From positions 293,142,109-293,206,108 of the forward strand of contig NC_133325.1 in NCBI RefSeq assembly GCF_042186555.1: a stretch of DNA of 64,000 bases, written 5' to 3'. The position numbers and the translations under genes are program-made. Under the pieces are notes generated by a model that saw only the letters and a list, made by a program, of their open reading frames with translations, had not been told where the DNA came from and made no database searches. Origin of the DNA: Aquarana catesbeiana. Lineage: Eukaryota > Chordata > Amphibia > Anura > Ranidae. This document shows, piece by piece, positions 1 to 11,706 of the stretch (within the stretch, counting starts at the first letter, position 1; the number at the start of each line of letters is the position of its first letter).

Positions 1-1224
1 ACCCAGGTGATTGATATATCCTGCAAACCAGCATGTTGCAAAACGTTTGGGCATCTTAACTTAGTGATGTTTTGGGGACAGTATTGTTCCATTATTTATT
101 TGTATCTACATTATTACTATATCATGCCTTTTATTATACTATTATTATTATTTTTTATTTTCGTTTTTTGTTTCTTTCTCCTGTACAGATCTGCTCCCCC
201 AGTGATTGGTACGATCGTGGGCAGCTTTGGTTCTCCCCCATAGAGGCAGACGTGTGTCTCCCCTGGTGAGAAGGCTCCTTATTGCCTTCTCTACTTGCCA
301 CAATCTTGCCTGAGCGTCATGCCCTTAGACTGATCGCGGTAAACTTGCGCAGTAACACCGGATCGCGCACCTGCGCAGTGCGGGGAAACTGACCCAGTGA
401 CGTCAGACGCCCCCACTGGTGACATGTCCTTGACGTGCATGGGTTGGGGAGCATACTTAACAGGTCCCTCAGACCCGTCTGGTGCGCGGTACATCCCTGA
501 TCCCAGGGGTGGCATGCTGGTCGATGTGGAGTCCAAGGTAAGATCCAACCGCGTTTATCTGCAGCTTACCATTGTCCCTGATCGCACTTATTTGACAGTC
601 TGACTAATTTCCCCCACAGGTTGTACTACTTTACAGTGCCCTCTGACTGGAAAGCCATAGGCATTGTCTGTTACAGGGTTTACACCTTCCCTGCCTCGTT
701 TTGGCTGTGTCCTCTCCTTGGTGTCTCCTCCGTTCAGCTTGATTAACTACCACCCCTGGCAATGTGTCATTTGTATAGTACTTGCTGGTGAGTTTTTTCT
801 GTTCATTCCAGTGCACATTGGTCCTCTCCCTTCCCTCCTTCCCCCCCTCCCCCCACCCTCTCCCCCCCTTTCCCCCCCCCCTTCTTTCCCCCCTCCCTTG
901 CCTTCCTTTCCTTTCCCCCCTCTCCAATTGCACTACCTTAGGGCCTTAGGTTGTACTATTCGGTGTCCTCTCACCCCCCATGGGCCCTTTATAATAAATC
1001 CTATTGGTCCCTGTACTCACCATCACTTTATTTATCCTTAACTAGACGTGGCCTTGTACAATCTCCCACATCGGCCGTGGGGGAATTTTCTTGGCGGTCT
1101 GGGTACGTACCAGTATATGATCTTCTGGGTGAGCAGTTCTCTCTACTATAATGTTTGCTGTATATAATGTTTCTGATAATGTAATTATTGTATATTTTAT
1201 TGTATTTTTTATTTTATAGACAGT
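1..1224. other. unassigned region upstream of hammerhead-like motif
   Basis: No gene recognised. Positions 300-540 are GC-richer than the surroundings and end in a donor-like AAG/GTAAGA near 536, with an acceptor-like CCCCCACAG near 620, so a short spliced transcript is conceivable. The open frames here are short, lack any domain I recognise and overlap a pyrimidine-only tract. Position just upstream of the hammerhead-like motif suggests this could be the body of the same retroelement, but no reverse transcriptase is visible. Confidence 0.3.
832..922 (+). repeat. polypyrimidine (C/T) tract
   Basis: About 90 bases of almost pure C and T on the plus strand. The long open frames on both strands here (proline/serine-rich on plus, glycine/arginine-rich on minus) are composition artefacts. 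Confidence 0.85.
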
Positions 1225-1269
1225 TCCTCCTGAGGAAGCGGTTTCAATCTGCGAAACTAGTAGAGGATC
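1225..1269 (+). ncRNA. hammerhead-ribozyme-like motif, best-preserved copy
   Basis: Read as RNA the segment gives stem I UCCUC (1225-1229), core CUGAGGA (1230-1236), an extra A, stem II GCGG/CUGC (1238-1241 with 1249-1252, one G-U pair), GAA (1253-1255), the palindrome ACUAGU as stem III (1256-1261), cleavage-site A (1262) and GAGGA (1263-1267) closing stem I. Every invariant hammerhead base (C3 U4 G5 A6 G8 A9 G12 A13 A14, UH at the cleavage site) is present. The extra A after A9 is a departure from consensus, although an extra base at that place is known in a viroid hammerhead. The very short palindromic stem III resembles the dimer-forming hammerheads of Penelope-like elements and newt satellite DNA. 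Activity is not shown by sequence alone. Confidence 0.6.
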
Positions 1270-2173
1270 AATTTGTCTATACCCCACATCAACAATTACC
1301 TCTCGGGTGATGCCATTAGCAGTTGTCTGTGGTTGAATTGTATCTTCTGTCTTCTGTATATGTTCGTTCATATGTATTAAAATTGATATTTTTATATTAA
1401 AAATGTGTTTGTGTATCAGTACCGAGATAGTCCAGTACAATCTACTCGATGGGTACATATCCATGGTCAGCCACAGCAATTGTCCCAATAGACCCTTCTT
1501 GTTTTCCTTTTACATATTAATTTTGATGATGGTAGGCAATACTCATTAAATTCACAGACTTCTGGGAAAGTCAGTGAGCCAATCACACACAGAACACTTT
1601 CAGGTAGCCATATTGCATTGCATTTTACAGAAAATTACAAAGCTGAAGACCGAAAATGAACAGTATTTCTAATAGCATTCAATGACAATATGACTTGAGT
1701 CGCAATTGTATACGCTATATTATTATTTATTTTTTATTTGTTATTTTTTTCCCACGAAAGTGGATTTACCCTTTAAGGTTCTCAGGAAGAGTTTTTCATA
1801 CTGATAGAACTTTATTCTATGCTGCAGTTATGAACTAGCAGCATGCAGCTTTGCAAACTCTTAGTTCAGAAACTGGGCTGTCACTGACAGCCACAAGTCC
1901 CAGAAAAATGATTGGAAATGAATCAGCATGGTTCCTAATTATGTGATCACCATGACAGTAAATTTTAGTGTTAACAAACAAACCTTTCCAGCCTGCAGGT
2001 GGCAATTTCTGTGATATTACTGTGCACAGAAAAAGAAGTACAATGTTATGGATTTCAATTACCTGAGACAATTAAAGTGCAAAAAGCTTATAAATTAGAA
2101 TTTAATTAAAAAATGAAAAATAACCAAACTGCATTTTTGCCAGTTGTCATGTTATTAAAGACATGCAGGGTAT
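1270..2173. other. no gene seen
   Basis: AT-rich sequence. The first 200 bases after the hammerhead-like motif may be the 3' part of the element that carries it. I see no domain, RNA gene or clear repeat in the rest. Confidence 0.5.
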
Positions 2174-2611
2174 TTAAAGTGGAGTTCCACCCATTTAAAA
2201 GTCAGTAGCTACAAAAAGTGTAGCTGCTGACTCTTAATATTCACCTGTCCCATGGTCCAGCGATGCGGGTGCGGGAAGCCTCTCTCCTTCCTCTCTGCAG
2301 TGCCGGCATTCTAACTGTGCTTGGTTGGGGCTTCATAGCCGGGTGCACACTGCGCATGCGCGAGTCATGCTGAGCACTGTGAATAACCGGGCAATCTTCT
2401 GGGACCTGTGACATGTCCCAGAAGATTGCAGGGGGGGAGAGGTGATCTTCCTTCCGGTGCCGCGGCACCTAGGGAGGAAGTAGGAGCTGGGTGCTTTTAA
2501 AAACAGGGTATCCGCTCCTCCCCCAAGAAAATGACATGCCTAATGTGGCATGTCAGGGGGTCACCAGCACTTAAAGCGAAATTTCAATTTTTGGGTGGAA
2601 CTCTGCTTTAA
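2174..2611. mobile_element. piggyBac-type MITE with TTAA target duplication
   Basis: A 430-bp segment is flanked on both sides by TTAA (2174-2177 and 2608-2611). Its ends are inverted: AGTGGAGTTCCACCC at the left and GGGTGGAACTCTGCT at the right (13 of 15 pair). No coding capacity. TTAA duplication is the hallmark of piggyBac transposition. A perfect GCGCATGCGC, like an NRF-1 site, lies at 2352-2361. Confidence 0.8.
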
Positions 2612-2849
2612 TTTAAAAAAAAAATACAAAATAAAAGCCGTATATGTACTTCAAAATGTAAAAAGGACTTTTTGTTACAAAATTATTTTGGCATTAACCA
2701 AAGCTGCTAAATTTGGTATGAGAATCTAAACTACAATGGTCTCAAGAAGGGGTTAAGAGGCTGTGGACTAAATATGGCTATGACTTGATCTTTAACCACT
2801 TGCTGACCAGCTGCCGCAGTTGTACTGCGACAACATGGCTCGGCTGCGC

Positions 2850-3178
2850 CAATCGCCGCCATGTTACGTTGCTTCTTTACGTGGCCACTAGGGGCAGGCG
2901 CGCGTGCCTGCTGCTCACCCCCGGAGCTGATGCGAGTCCCTGGCATTCGCGATGACCGCCAGGCTCTCGCAATCACTCGTGATACAGCGAGAACTAGGAT
3001 CTCTGTGTGTAAACAATCGCCGCCATGTTACGTTGCTTCTTTACGTGGCCACTAGGGGCAGGCGCGCGTGCCTGCTGCTCACCCCCGGAGCTGATGCGAG
3101 TCCCTGGCATTCGCGATGACCGCCAGGCTCTCGCAATCACTCGTGATACAGCGAGAACTAGGATCTCTGTGTGTAAAC
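2850..3178 (+). repeat. 164-bp tandem duplication
   Basis: Two nearly identical head-to-tail copies of about 164 bp, each starting at ATCGCCGCCATGTTACG and ending at the hairpin GGATCTCTGTGTGTAAAC. The near identity suggests a recent duplication inside the element. Confidence 0.9.
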
Positions 3179-4660
3179 ACAGAGATCCTGGTTCTCTGAG
3201 GGGAGAAGAGATAGATCATGTGTTTATACAAATTATGAACATCGACCTATCTCTTTCACTAGCAAGTCCCATCCCCCTTCAGTTAGAACATGTAGCAGGG
3301 AACACAGTTAACCCCTTGATCGCCCCCTAGTGTTAACCCCTTCACTGCCAGTGACATTTTTACAGTAATCAATGCATTTTTATAGCACTGATCGCTGTAT
3401 AAATGCCAATGGTCCCAAAAATGTGTCAAAATTGTCCGATGTGTCCGCCATAATGTCGCAGTCATGATAAAAATTGCAGATCGCCTCCATTACTAGTAAA
3501 AAAAAAATAATAATAAAAATGCTATAAATCTATCCCCTGTTTTGTAGATGCTATAACTTTTGTGCAAACCAATCAATATACACTTATTGCAATTTTTATT
3601 ACCAAAAATATGTAGAAGAATACATATCGGCTTAAACTGAGAAAAAATTAGCTTTTTAAAAAATAAAATGGGGATATTTATTATAGCAAAAAGTACAAAA
3701 TATTGTGTTTTTTTCAAAACTGTCACTCTTTTTTTGTTTATAGTGCAAAAAATAAAAAACAGCAGAGATGATCGACTACCACCAAAAGAAAGCTCTATTT
3801 TTGGGAAAAAAAGTACGTCAATTTTGTTTGGGTAAAACATCGCACGACCGTGCAATTGTCAGTTAAAGCAATGCAGTCCCCGGCATTCGCGATGACCGCC
3901 AGGCTCTCGCGATCACTCATGATACGGCGCGAACCGGGATCTCTGTGTGTAAACACAGAGATCCCGGTTCTCTGAGGGGAGAAGAGACAGATAATGTGTT
4001 CATACAAGGTATGAACACCGATCTATCTCTTCCCTTAGCAAGTCCCATACCCCCTTCAGATAGAACATGTAGCAGGGAACACAGTTAACCCCTTGATCAC
4101 CCCCCTAGTGTTAACCCCTTCACTGCCAGTGACATTTTTACAGTAATCAATGCATTTTTATAGCACCGATCGCTGTATAAATCCCAATGGTCCCAAAAAT
4201 GTGTCAAAATTGTCCGATGTGTCCACCATAATGTCGCAGTCATGATAAAAATTGCAGATTGCCGCCATTACTAGTAAAAAAAAATAATAATAATAAAAAT
4301 GCTATAAATCTATCCCCTATTTTGTAGATGTTATAACTTTTGCGCAAACCAATCAATATACACTTATTGTGATTTTTATTACCAAAAATATGTAGAAGAA
4401 TACATATCAGCTTAAACTGAGAAAAAATTTGCTTTTTAAAAAATAAAATGGGGATATTTATTATAGCAAAAAGTACAAAATATTCTGTTTTTTTCAAAAT
4501 TGTCACTCTTTTTTTGTTTATAGTGCAAAAAATAAAAAACAGCAGAGACGATCGAATACCACCAAAAGAAAGCTCTATTTTTGGAAAAAAAAACTACGTC
4601 AATTTTGTTTGGGTAAAACATTGCACGACCGTGCAATTGTCAGTTAAACCGATGCAGTGC
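3160..4660 (+). repeat. direct repeat, about 780-bp period
   Basis: The segment from the hairpin GGATCTCTGTGTGT through CAATTGTCAGTTAAA near 3866 is repeated about 776-780 bp downstream, ending near 4650, with only scattered substitutions. The paired open frames on each strand follow from the repeat and are not genes. Confidence 0.85.
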
Positions 4661-5013
4661 CGAATTGCAAAAAATGGCCAGGTCATTCAGCAGCCAAATC
4701 TGGGGTTGAAGCAGTAAATAAAAATGACTACACATATATGATTCCATTTATTTGTGTCAGTCATTCATCATTCACACTTCCAGATCTTTTGGATAGCAAA
4801 ATAAAACTTGTGATCAGAGAATATATTTACAGATGTGGCAATTTTTCATGTAACTAATACAAGTGCTTTATCATTTGTGAGTAGATCTATAAGACTCAAA
4901 CCTTCTGTTGAATGCAGCAAAGAGCCTGTAATTTTCCACCTAGTACTTGCAATAAATATGGGATTCCGCCTAATGGTTAATTTTTTATGTGCTGTAAGTC
5001 CACTGCTCTTACC

Positions 5014-5579
5014 ATCCCAGATAGCAAGCAATTGAGCTGCAAGTTTGACAATGACATTCTAAGCTATTGTTAGACTTGCCACATTGCATGACTCCAGATC
5101 AACTTTCTTTGCAAACATTCTGCAAGTCTGCTGCAAGTTCTGGTTAAGTTATATTGTGCAATAGTCATTCCACCACAGGGGCCATTGACTGAATTTGGAA
5201 AAGTGTCAACTAGAACTTGTGCTTCAAGTGCTCTGCAACTTGCCAGTGAAAATGTGCAGCAAGTTAACTTACAATTCAACAATTGCAATTCAACACTGCC
5301 ACAAATGCATGGCAAGTTATCCTTGCTGGTATAAATTGTAACTTGGATCCTAGAGGAATAGAGTCAGAGAAAATGGCTCCAAAGGCAACTCACAGCGGTA
5401 TACGTATCAAAACAATTTATTTTTACACATTACAAAAATGTCAAAGTGGATTCAAACCTTCACCACACCAGGATATAAAGCATTTATGACAATGTTGTCA
5501 AGAACTAAAAGAAAGCATCTAATTCATACATCCACTCACACCAAACAACTGACTGGATGTTATCCTTGCTATCTGGGAT
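5014..5579. mobile_element. MITE with 15-bp perfect terminal inverted repeats
   Basis: ATCCCAGATAGCAAG (5014-5028) and its exact reverse complement (5565-5579) bound a 566-bp noncoding segment rich in the internal motif TTGCAAGT and variants. I cannot assign a superfamily, because no target duplication stands out beside the termini. Between here and 5957 I see nothing further. Confidence 0.65.
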
Positions 5580-6268
5580 AATGTGTAAGTATGCATAACA
5601 TGCATAACATGCTTTCATGATATGGCAGACTTACCTTCCTGTTTGCCCTCCTTCAGCAATGACAAATTAGAGTCATTCCTGTGATGGATTACAGGGATTA
5701 TTTGGCATACAGAATGGCTCCGTCTAGTGTCCAACCATAATGTAGCAGTATACTACCAAAGATAACACAATTGCGACACATACTGCATCAGCAATTGAAA
5801 TAGAACCAAAACTATTTCAAATTCAAATCAAGACAATATGTTGTCACAATATAGCAAATTATTAAGATTTTATAATATAAATAACATTCCATCCCTGACT
5901 AGTATATTGCAATGTTGTCTGTAGTTATACATGTCTATTATATTCTCATTAGAATTAATAAAATGCCCGGCCATTCATAGTAATTACCCCAGCTCCCCCC
6001 GCTGCGCAGGAGACAAGAAGATGAACGCTGCTGCCTGAGACCAGAGGTTCCAGGTAGGATCAGTTGTAGCTGAACTTTATTCTCATATCTTGATGGATGT
6101 CGCTGTAATGCTATATTGCTGAATAGTTTGATGGCTCAGTAGGACTGATCAAACAAATTAAACTGAGCGAATATAGGCGGTATGTACAGCGTGGAGAATA
6201 GCGCATAAGTGTACAGGTTCCGCAAACGTGAATCAAGGAAGCAGTTTTTGAGTGGGGGGGCGAAGAAC

Positions 6269-6590
6269 ATGAAAGGTCGGTCACATAAAGCAACTGAATC
6301 TAAAAAGCCTAGAGACAGCTTAAACTCAAGCTCCATTCAAAAATTTTTAAAAGAAGCGCAACTTAAAAGCCCGGTTATGGAAAATAGGCATCAAAATATG
6401 AAAGAAAAAAAGAAAGATCTTGCAAAACACAAAGGAGCCCTAGGGGGAACTCCCAGAGGCGAGGTTCCCCCGGCAGTTGACCTAGACCAAAGCACAGAAG
6501 CAGATATGGATGCACCTTCAACAAAAACTGAGATGCAAGACATGTTTTCCAAATTAGAGACCGCCATAAAGGCAGAGATTCTCAATGTAA
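6269..6590 (+). pseudogene. LINE ORF1 protein, N-terminal part
   Basis: ORF1 of L1-type LINEs is an RNA-binding chaperone that packages the LINE transcript. The first credible start is the ATG at 6269 (MKGRSHKATES), although the frame is open further upstream. The product is lysine- and serine-rich at first, then begins a coiled coil (TKTEMQDMFSKLETAIKAEILN, about residues 86-107). Coding sense stops abruptly near 6590, where unrelated piggyBac-associated sequence begins. The protein resumes at 11707, but about 25 residues of coiled coil seem to be missing between the two parts by comparison with the usual layout of the family. That suggests a small deletion at the left junction. Confidence 0.75.
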
Positions 6591-6799
6591 GGACATGTAA
6601 ATACGAATTTTTCTTAATTTCTGTGATAAAATTTTGCAAATTAGTAATTTTTCTTCATAAATTTTGCCCACAATTTATACTGCTACATATCTTTGGTAAA
6701 AATAACCAAAAATTTGTGGAAATTATTTGGTCCGTGTGAAAGTTTTAGAGTCTACAAGCTATGGTGCAAATCATAAAAAAATTATCACATCTGATGTAC

Positions 6800-7985
6800 T
6801 GGTGGCCTATCTCATTTCCTGAGACCCTAACAAGCCAGGAAAGTACAAATGCCCCCCAAATAACCCCTTTTTGGAAAGTAGACATTTCAAGGTATTTAGT
6901 TAGAGGCATGGTGAGTTATTTGAAGTTGTATTTTTTTCCCACAATTCTTTGCAAAATTGAGATTTTTTTTCCCACAAAATTGTCATTGTAATAGCTTATT
7001 TCTCTCACATGGCATGTGTATACCACAAATGACACCCCAAAATACATTCTGCTACTCCTCCTGAGTATTACGATACCACATGTGTGTGACTTTTTCACTG
7101 CCTGGCCACATACAGAGGCCCAGCGTGCAGGGAGCACCATCAGGTGTTCTAGGAGCATAAATTACACATCACATTTCTCAACCACCTATTACACTTTTGA
7201 AGGCCCTGGAGCACCAGGACAATGGAAACACCCACAAAATGACCCCATTTTGGAAAGCTAATACCCCAACGTATAATCTATGAGGCATAATGAGTCTTTT
7301 GAACGGTTCATTTTTTTCCAGGAGTTTTTGGAAAATGTGGAAAAAAATGAAAACGCATTTTTTTTTACACAAAGTTGTCCGTTTATAAGATATTTCCAAC
7401 ACATAGCATTTAGATAGCAAAAATGACACCCCAAAATACATTCTGCTACTCCTTCTGAGTATTATGATACCACATGTGTGTGACTTTTTCACTGCCTGGC
7501 CACATACAGAGGCCCAACATGCATGGAGCACCATCAGGTGTTCTAGGAGCATAAATTACACATCTCATTTCTCAACCACCTATTACACTTTTGAAGCCCC
7601 TGGAGCACCAGGACAATGGAAACACCCACAAAATGACCCCATTTTGGAAAGCTAACACCCCAAAGTATAATCTATGAGGCATAATGAGTCTTTTGAACAG
7701 TTCATTTTTTTCCAGTTTTTGAAAAATGTGGAAAAAAAATGAAAACGCATTTTTTTTACACAAAGTTGTCCGTTTATAAGATATTTCCAACACATAGCAT
7801 TTAGATAGCAAAAATGACACCCCAAAATACATTCTGCTACTCCTCCTGAGTATGGTAATACCACATGTGTGAGAATTCTACACAGCCTGGCCACATACAG
7901 AGATCCAACATGCAAGGAACACCGTCAGGTATTCCAGGGACACATAGCATTCACATACCAAGAATTACACCCCAAAATACATTAT
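6800..7985 (+). repeat. tandem array, about 392-bp period
   Basis: Roughly three copies. The landmark CCTGGCCACATACAGAG recurs at about 7101, 7494 and 7886, and ACACCCCAAAATACATT precedes it each time. The first copy is the most diverged. Noncoding; lies on the 3' side of the piggyBac transposase. Confidence 0.85.
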
Positions 7986-8494
7986 GCTGAGCAAAGCGTA
8001 AACAAAAGATTACCTGTGGTTGTAGTAGTGCAGTTGTACACAGGAGGATAGCACTGGTCCAGGTAGCAGGCAGGGACTTGGTCAGCAGCGGCGAACACAA
8101 TTGTCCAGGCAGCAGGCAGGGTTACTGTCCATATAAAGTCCAGGGTTAGTGCAGGCAGGGATATTGTCAGCAGTGCCAAAAATATTGATCCTGGTAGTAG
8201 GCAGGTCCATGTGGTGTAGTCAGTGTGACAGGCAGAGTCATGACGGCAGTAAGTCCTACAGGCAGAAGTAGGGCCTTGTTCAGGACAGAATGGGGACAGG
8301 GGTAGAGCCTTCTCCCACCCAAATCTCTTTGAAGCCTCTGAGTCTCCAGACCCTAATCTAGGATTGAGAAAACAAAAAAATTGTTTTCTTCATCCAGAAA
8401 AACAATTCTGGAGCCCCTCACATATGTGAGACCCCTGTGTTGAATCCCACTAGTCCAGTAGCAGGGTACAAGATCAGTCCAAGAGGCAGGCAAA

Positions 8495-8770
8495 TATCAT
8501 GGTCAAACAGTCCAAGGTCAGTTCCAGATCAGGCAGATATATGTACAGAATCGTTAGGCAGAAGCATGGTCGAATAACAGTCCAGGGTCAGTTCCAGTTC
8601 AGGCAGAGGTATGTACAAAATCGTTAGTCAGAAGCATGGTCCAATAACAGTCCAGGGTCAGTTCCAGATCAGGCAGAGGTATGTACAGAATCGTTAGGCA
8701 GAAGCGTGGTCAAATAACAAGCCAGGGTCAGTTACAGAGCAAGCAGTGGCATAAGGGGTGTGAGGGTAAA
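8495..8770 (+). repeat. tandem array, 70-bp period
   Basis: About four copies marked by CAGGGTCAGTT at 8583, 8653 and 8723 (and a variant at 8513), each followed by CAGGCAGAGGTATGTACA or a close variant. Noncoding. Confidence 0.85.
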
Positions 8771-8805
8771 TTGCAGGAACGGAGGCTTACGTTTACCATA
8801 CTTCA

Positions 8806-10630
8806 CTAATAATTTACTGAAGTATGGTAACGGCGAAAACATTCACCTACGCAAAGGCCTGGTTCAGAAGGACATTGTGCACAATAAAAAGATGTGTCTC
8901 TTCTGAATCCTGCTCTGGTACACACCTTACATTTTTTTTTACGTCGTTGGCCTGTTGGTTTGGGAGGGATTTTATCAGGAAAATGGCGTCGACTAAGAAC
9001 AACTGAACGGATATTTTCTGGTGGGCCCTTCGGGAATATAAGCGCAGTGAAAACTTCCTCCTGGTAGCCAAGGAAGCGTTTGGGGTTTTGGGTGGAGTTG
9101 AGGTAAATTACATATGAATTGTATATGGCCAATTGAAAAAAATAAATTGCGACTTTTTTATACCAATGGTATGTCCGTCTTGTGGCAAGGTACAGTTCCA
9201 GCATCTGGTCATTAAAGTCGACTCCCCCATAAACAAATTATAATCATAGATGCATTTAGGTTTTTGTATGGGGTCATTTCTTCTGGGGATTTCCATGAAG
9301 GTATCATTGTGGATTGAAGACAACATGTAGACATTTCTTTTGTCCCTCCACTTCACTGCCAAAATCTTGTTGTTTCGTAGACTTGCTGTTTCTCCTTTTC
9401 TCAATTTCTTATTGACCAGACTTTGAGGAAAGCCCTTCCGGTTCTTTTTTATGGTACCACATGCAGGCGTCTTCTTCCGGTGAAGGTTGTGGAACAGGGG
9501 CAGAGATGTGTAGAAGTTGTCTACATACTGGTGGTAGCCTTTCTCCAGTAGGGGGTATATGAGGTCCCAAACAATTTTCCCGCTTGATCCCAAGTAGTCT
9601 GGGCAATTAGGGGGTTGCAGCTGGGTGTCCTTCCCTTCGTACACTTTGAAGGCATATATGTACCCTGTGACTCGGTCACATAATTTGTATACCTTCACCC
9701 CATAGCGGACCCTTTTACTGGGAATATATTGTTTTATTTTAAGCCTGCCACTAAACTTAACAAGGGACTCATCCACACATATGTTTTGGTCCGGGGTAAA
9801 CAGCTGGGGGAATACTGCAGAAAAATAATTTAAAAGTGGCCGAATTTTGAAAAGCCTGTCATAGTTTGGGTCATTTCGGGGAGGGCACTGGGTATTGTCA
9901 TTAAAATGAAGAAACCTCGTTATCATGAGGTATCTGTTTCTGGGCATTACCTTGGAGAATACTGGCATGTGGTGGAGGGGGTGGGTTGACCAATAGGACA
10001 TCAAAGTGTTTTTTTTGTGAGTCCCATATTAAATGTGAGCCCTAAAAAAACCTTCAACTTCTCCACCATTAGGTCTCTCCACTCATAGGGACGGTCATAG
10101 TAGGACATTGGATTATTCAAAATAAATTGCTGTGCATAAAGATTGCACTGGGCCACAATATTTGATAGCATGTCCTAGGTAAAAATTAAATTAAAAAAAT
10201 TTATTGGGGAAAAATTCTCCGTGTCCACCTGGACTCCTTGCTGGGCAGTGAAAGGGGGAATGTTGGCTTCTCCTGAATTGGGAGGAAGCCACAAGGGGTT
10301 CTGCAGGGCATAGGGAAGGCTGGGATGGGTCCTTGGCCTTTCTTGCCGAGGCACTGCGGTGCTGGTGGATGGCACTGCGGTGCTGGTGGATGGCACTGCA
10401 GTGCTGGTAGATGCCACTGCCTCCTCACCAGAACGCCTTCGTTTGGTGGGCCGAATATCTTCCTCCTCTGAGTCACTTAGTGTTCCACTACTGAGGACTG
10501 GCTCATAATTTATGTCCGACTCAGAATCGGAGTCGGAAAGGGAATCCGAAAAAGAGGGCTCCCCGTTGCTCTCGTCGGCCTGGGACAGTATTTGGTATGC
10601 CTCCTCGGCGGAAAAGCATCTTTTAGACAT
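8806..10630 (-). pseudogene. piggyBac transposase, broken
   Basis: piggyBac transposases cut and paste DNA at TTAA using three aspartates. The start at 10630 (MSKRCFSAEEAY) is followed by an acidic serine-rich region, a basic stretch and the catalytic core. The first aspartate is in CVDESLVKFSGR, the second in YVDNFYTSLPLF, and the third, in GVDFNDQ, is present only in the shifted frame. The C-terminus has a cysteine-rich zinc domain (CKVCTRAGFRRDTSFYC, then CPSEPGLCVGECFRRYH). Lesions visible: a TAG stop at 10175-10177, a frameshift in an A-run near 10012-10018 and a one-base loss in a G-run near 9225, just before the third aspartate. Otherwise the roughly 600-residue layout is complete, so inactivation looks fairly recent. 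Confidence 0.9.
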
Positions 10631-10644
10631 GGTTGCTAAGCCTG

Positions 10645-11356
10645 CACTGATGGGCACTGATGAGACGGCACTGATGAGCACAGATGGGCACTGAGGTGGC
10701 GCAGAGGTGGAACAGATGTGCACTGATGAGGTGGAACAGATGTGCATATGTGCACTGATGAGGTGGCACAGGTGGGCACTGATGAGGTGGCACAGGTGGG
10801 CACTGATGAGGCGGCACAGGTGGGCACTGATGAGGCAGCACAGGTGGGCACTGATGAGGTGGCACAGGTGGGCACTGATGAGGTGGAACAGATGTGCACT
10901 GAGATGGCACAGATGTGCACTGATGAGGTAGCACAGATGTGCACTGATGAGGTGGCACAGCTGGGCACAGATGAGGCGGCACAGATGGGGTGGCACAGGT
11001 GGAGCGGCACAGATGGGCACTGATGAGGTGGCACAGATGGGCACTGATGAGGCGGCACAGATGTGCACTGATTGATTGCACAGATGTGCACTGAGGCAGC
11101 ACAGATGGGCACTGATTGGCACAGGTGGGCACTGATGAGGTGGCACAGGTGGGCACTGATGAGGTGGGATAGATGGGCACTGATGAGGTGGCACAGGTGG
11201 GCACTGATTGTGCATATGTGCAGATGGACACTGATCACCGCTGGGCAGACAGGTGGGCACCGATTGGCACAGGTGGGCACTGTACTGATGGTGCACTGTA
11301 CTGATAGGGCACTGTACTGATGGGCACTGTACTGATGGGGCACTGTAGGCACTGTA
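10645..11356 (+). repeat. 24-bp minisatellite upstream of piggyBac transposase
   Basis: About 25-30 degenerate copies of GATGAGGTGGCACAGGTGGGCACT. Because the unit is a multiple of three, several frames stay open on both strands (cysteine/histidine-rich on minus); these are artefacts. The array sits directly in front of the transposase start. Confidence 0.95.
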
Positions 11357-11397
11357 AAAACATTTTTGTAACACTCACAGATCGCTGACAGTTTCTG

Positions 11398-11705
11398 TCT
11401 CTCCTCACACGCTGTCTCTGTGTGAGGAGAGAGAGCCGGCAATGAGTGATGATCTCAAATGTTTACATCTGAGATCATCGCTCATTGGCCATGGCGATCG
11501 CGCTGTTAGTGGCCGCTGTGAATGGCCATTTACAGCGATCTGTGATTGGCTGTGTCCAAGGGACACGGTCAACACAGAATTTCCTCGATGCGCGCTTGTG
11601 AGCACGCACGGGGAGCGAGGAAAGGGGAGGCCGTCATATGACGGCCTCCCGGGAATTGAGATCCACGCTGTAGCCGTCATTCGGCTACGGACGGATGTCA
11701 GGTGG
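11398..11705. promoter_or_regulatory. piggyBac subterminal hairpins and terminus
   Basis: Four inverted repeats are packed into 300 bp: a 13-bp perfect stem (11398-11410 with 11420-11432), an 18-bp stem with one mismatch (11440-11457 with 11470-11487), a 26-bp perfect palindrome centred on CATATG (11625-11650), and a 7-bp stem GTAGCCG/CGGCTAC (11670-11688). They lie beside the terminus and may be transposase or host-protein binding sites; that role is an inference. Confidence 0.6.
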
Positions 11706-11706
11706 T

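Larger units (their letters stand above)
2792..4717. mobile_element. piggyBac-type non-autonomous element with internal duplications
   Basis: The left end is TTAA (2792-2795) followed by CCACTTGCTGACC. The right end reads TTGAAGCAG then GTAA, a likely decayed CCACTTCAA-type terminus with a mutated TTAA. The interior is noncoding and has expanded by two nested duplications (separate entries). The open frames inside are copies of one another and show no protein family. The right boundary is less certain than the left. Confidence 0.6.

Noticed and set aside
3493..4717. Paired hydrophobic frames in both orientations
   Set aside because: Duplicates within a 780-bp direct repeat of a non-autonomous element, with no family resemblance.
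10623..11442. Long cysteine/histidine-rich open frames on minus (up to about 270 residues)
   Set aside because: They translate the 24-bp minisatellite; unit length divisible by three keeps frames open.
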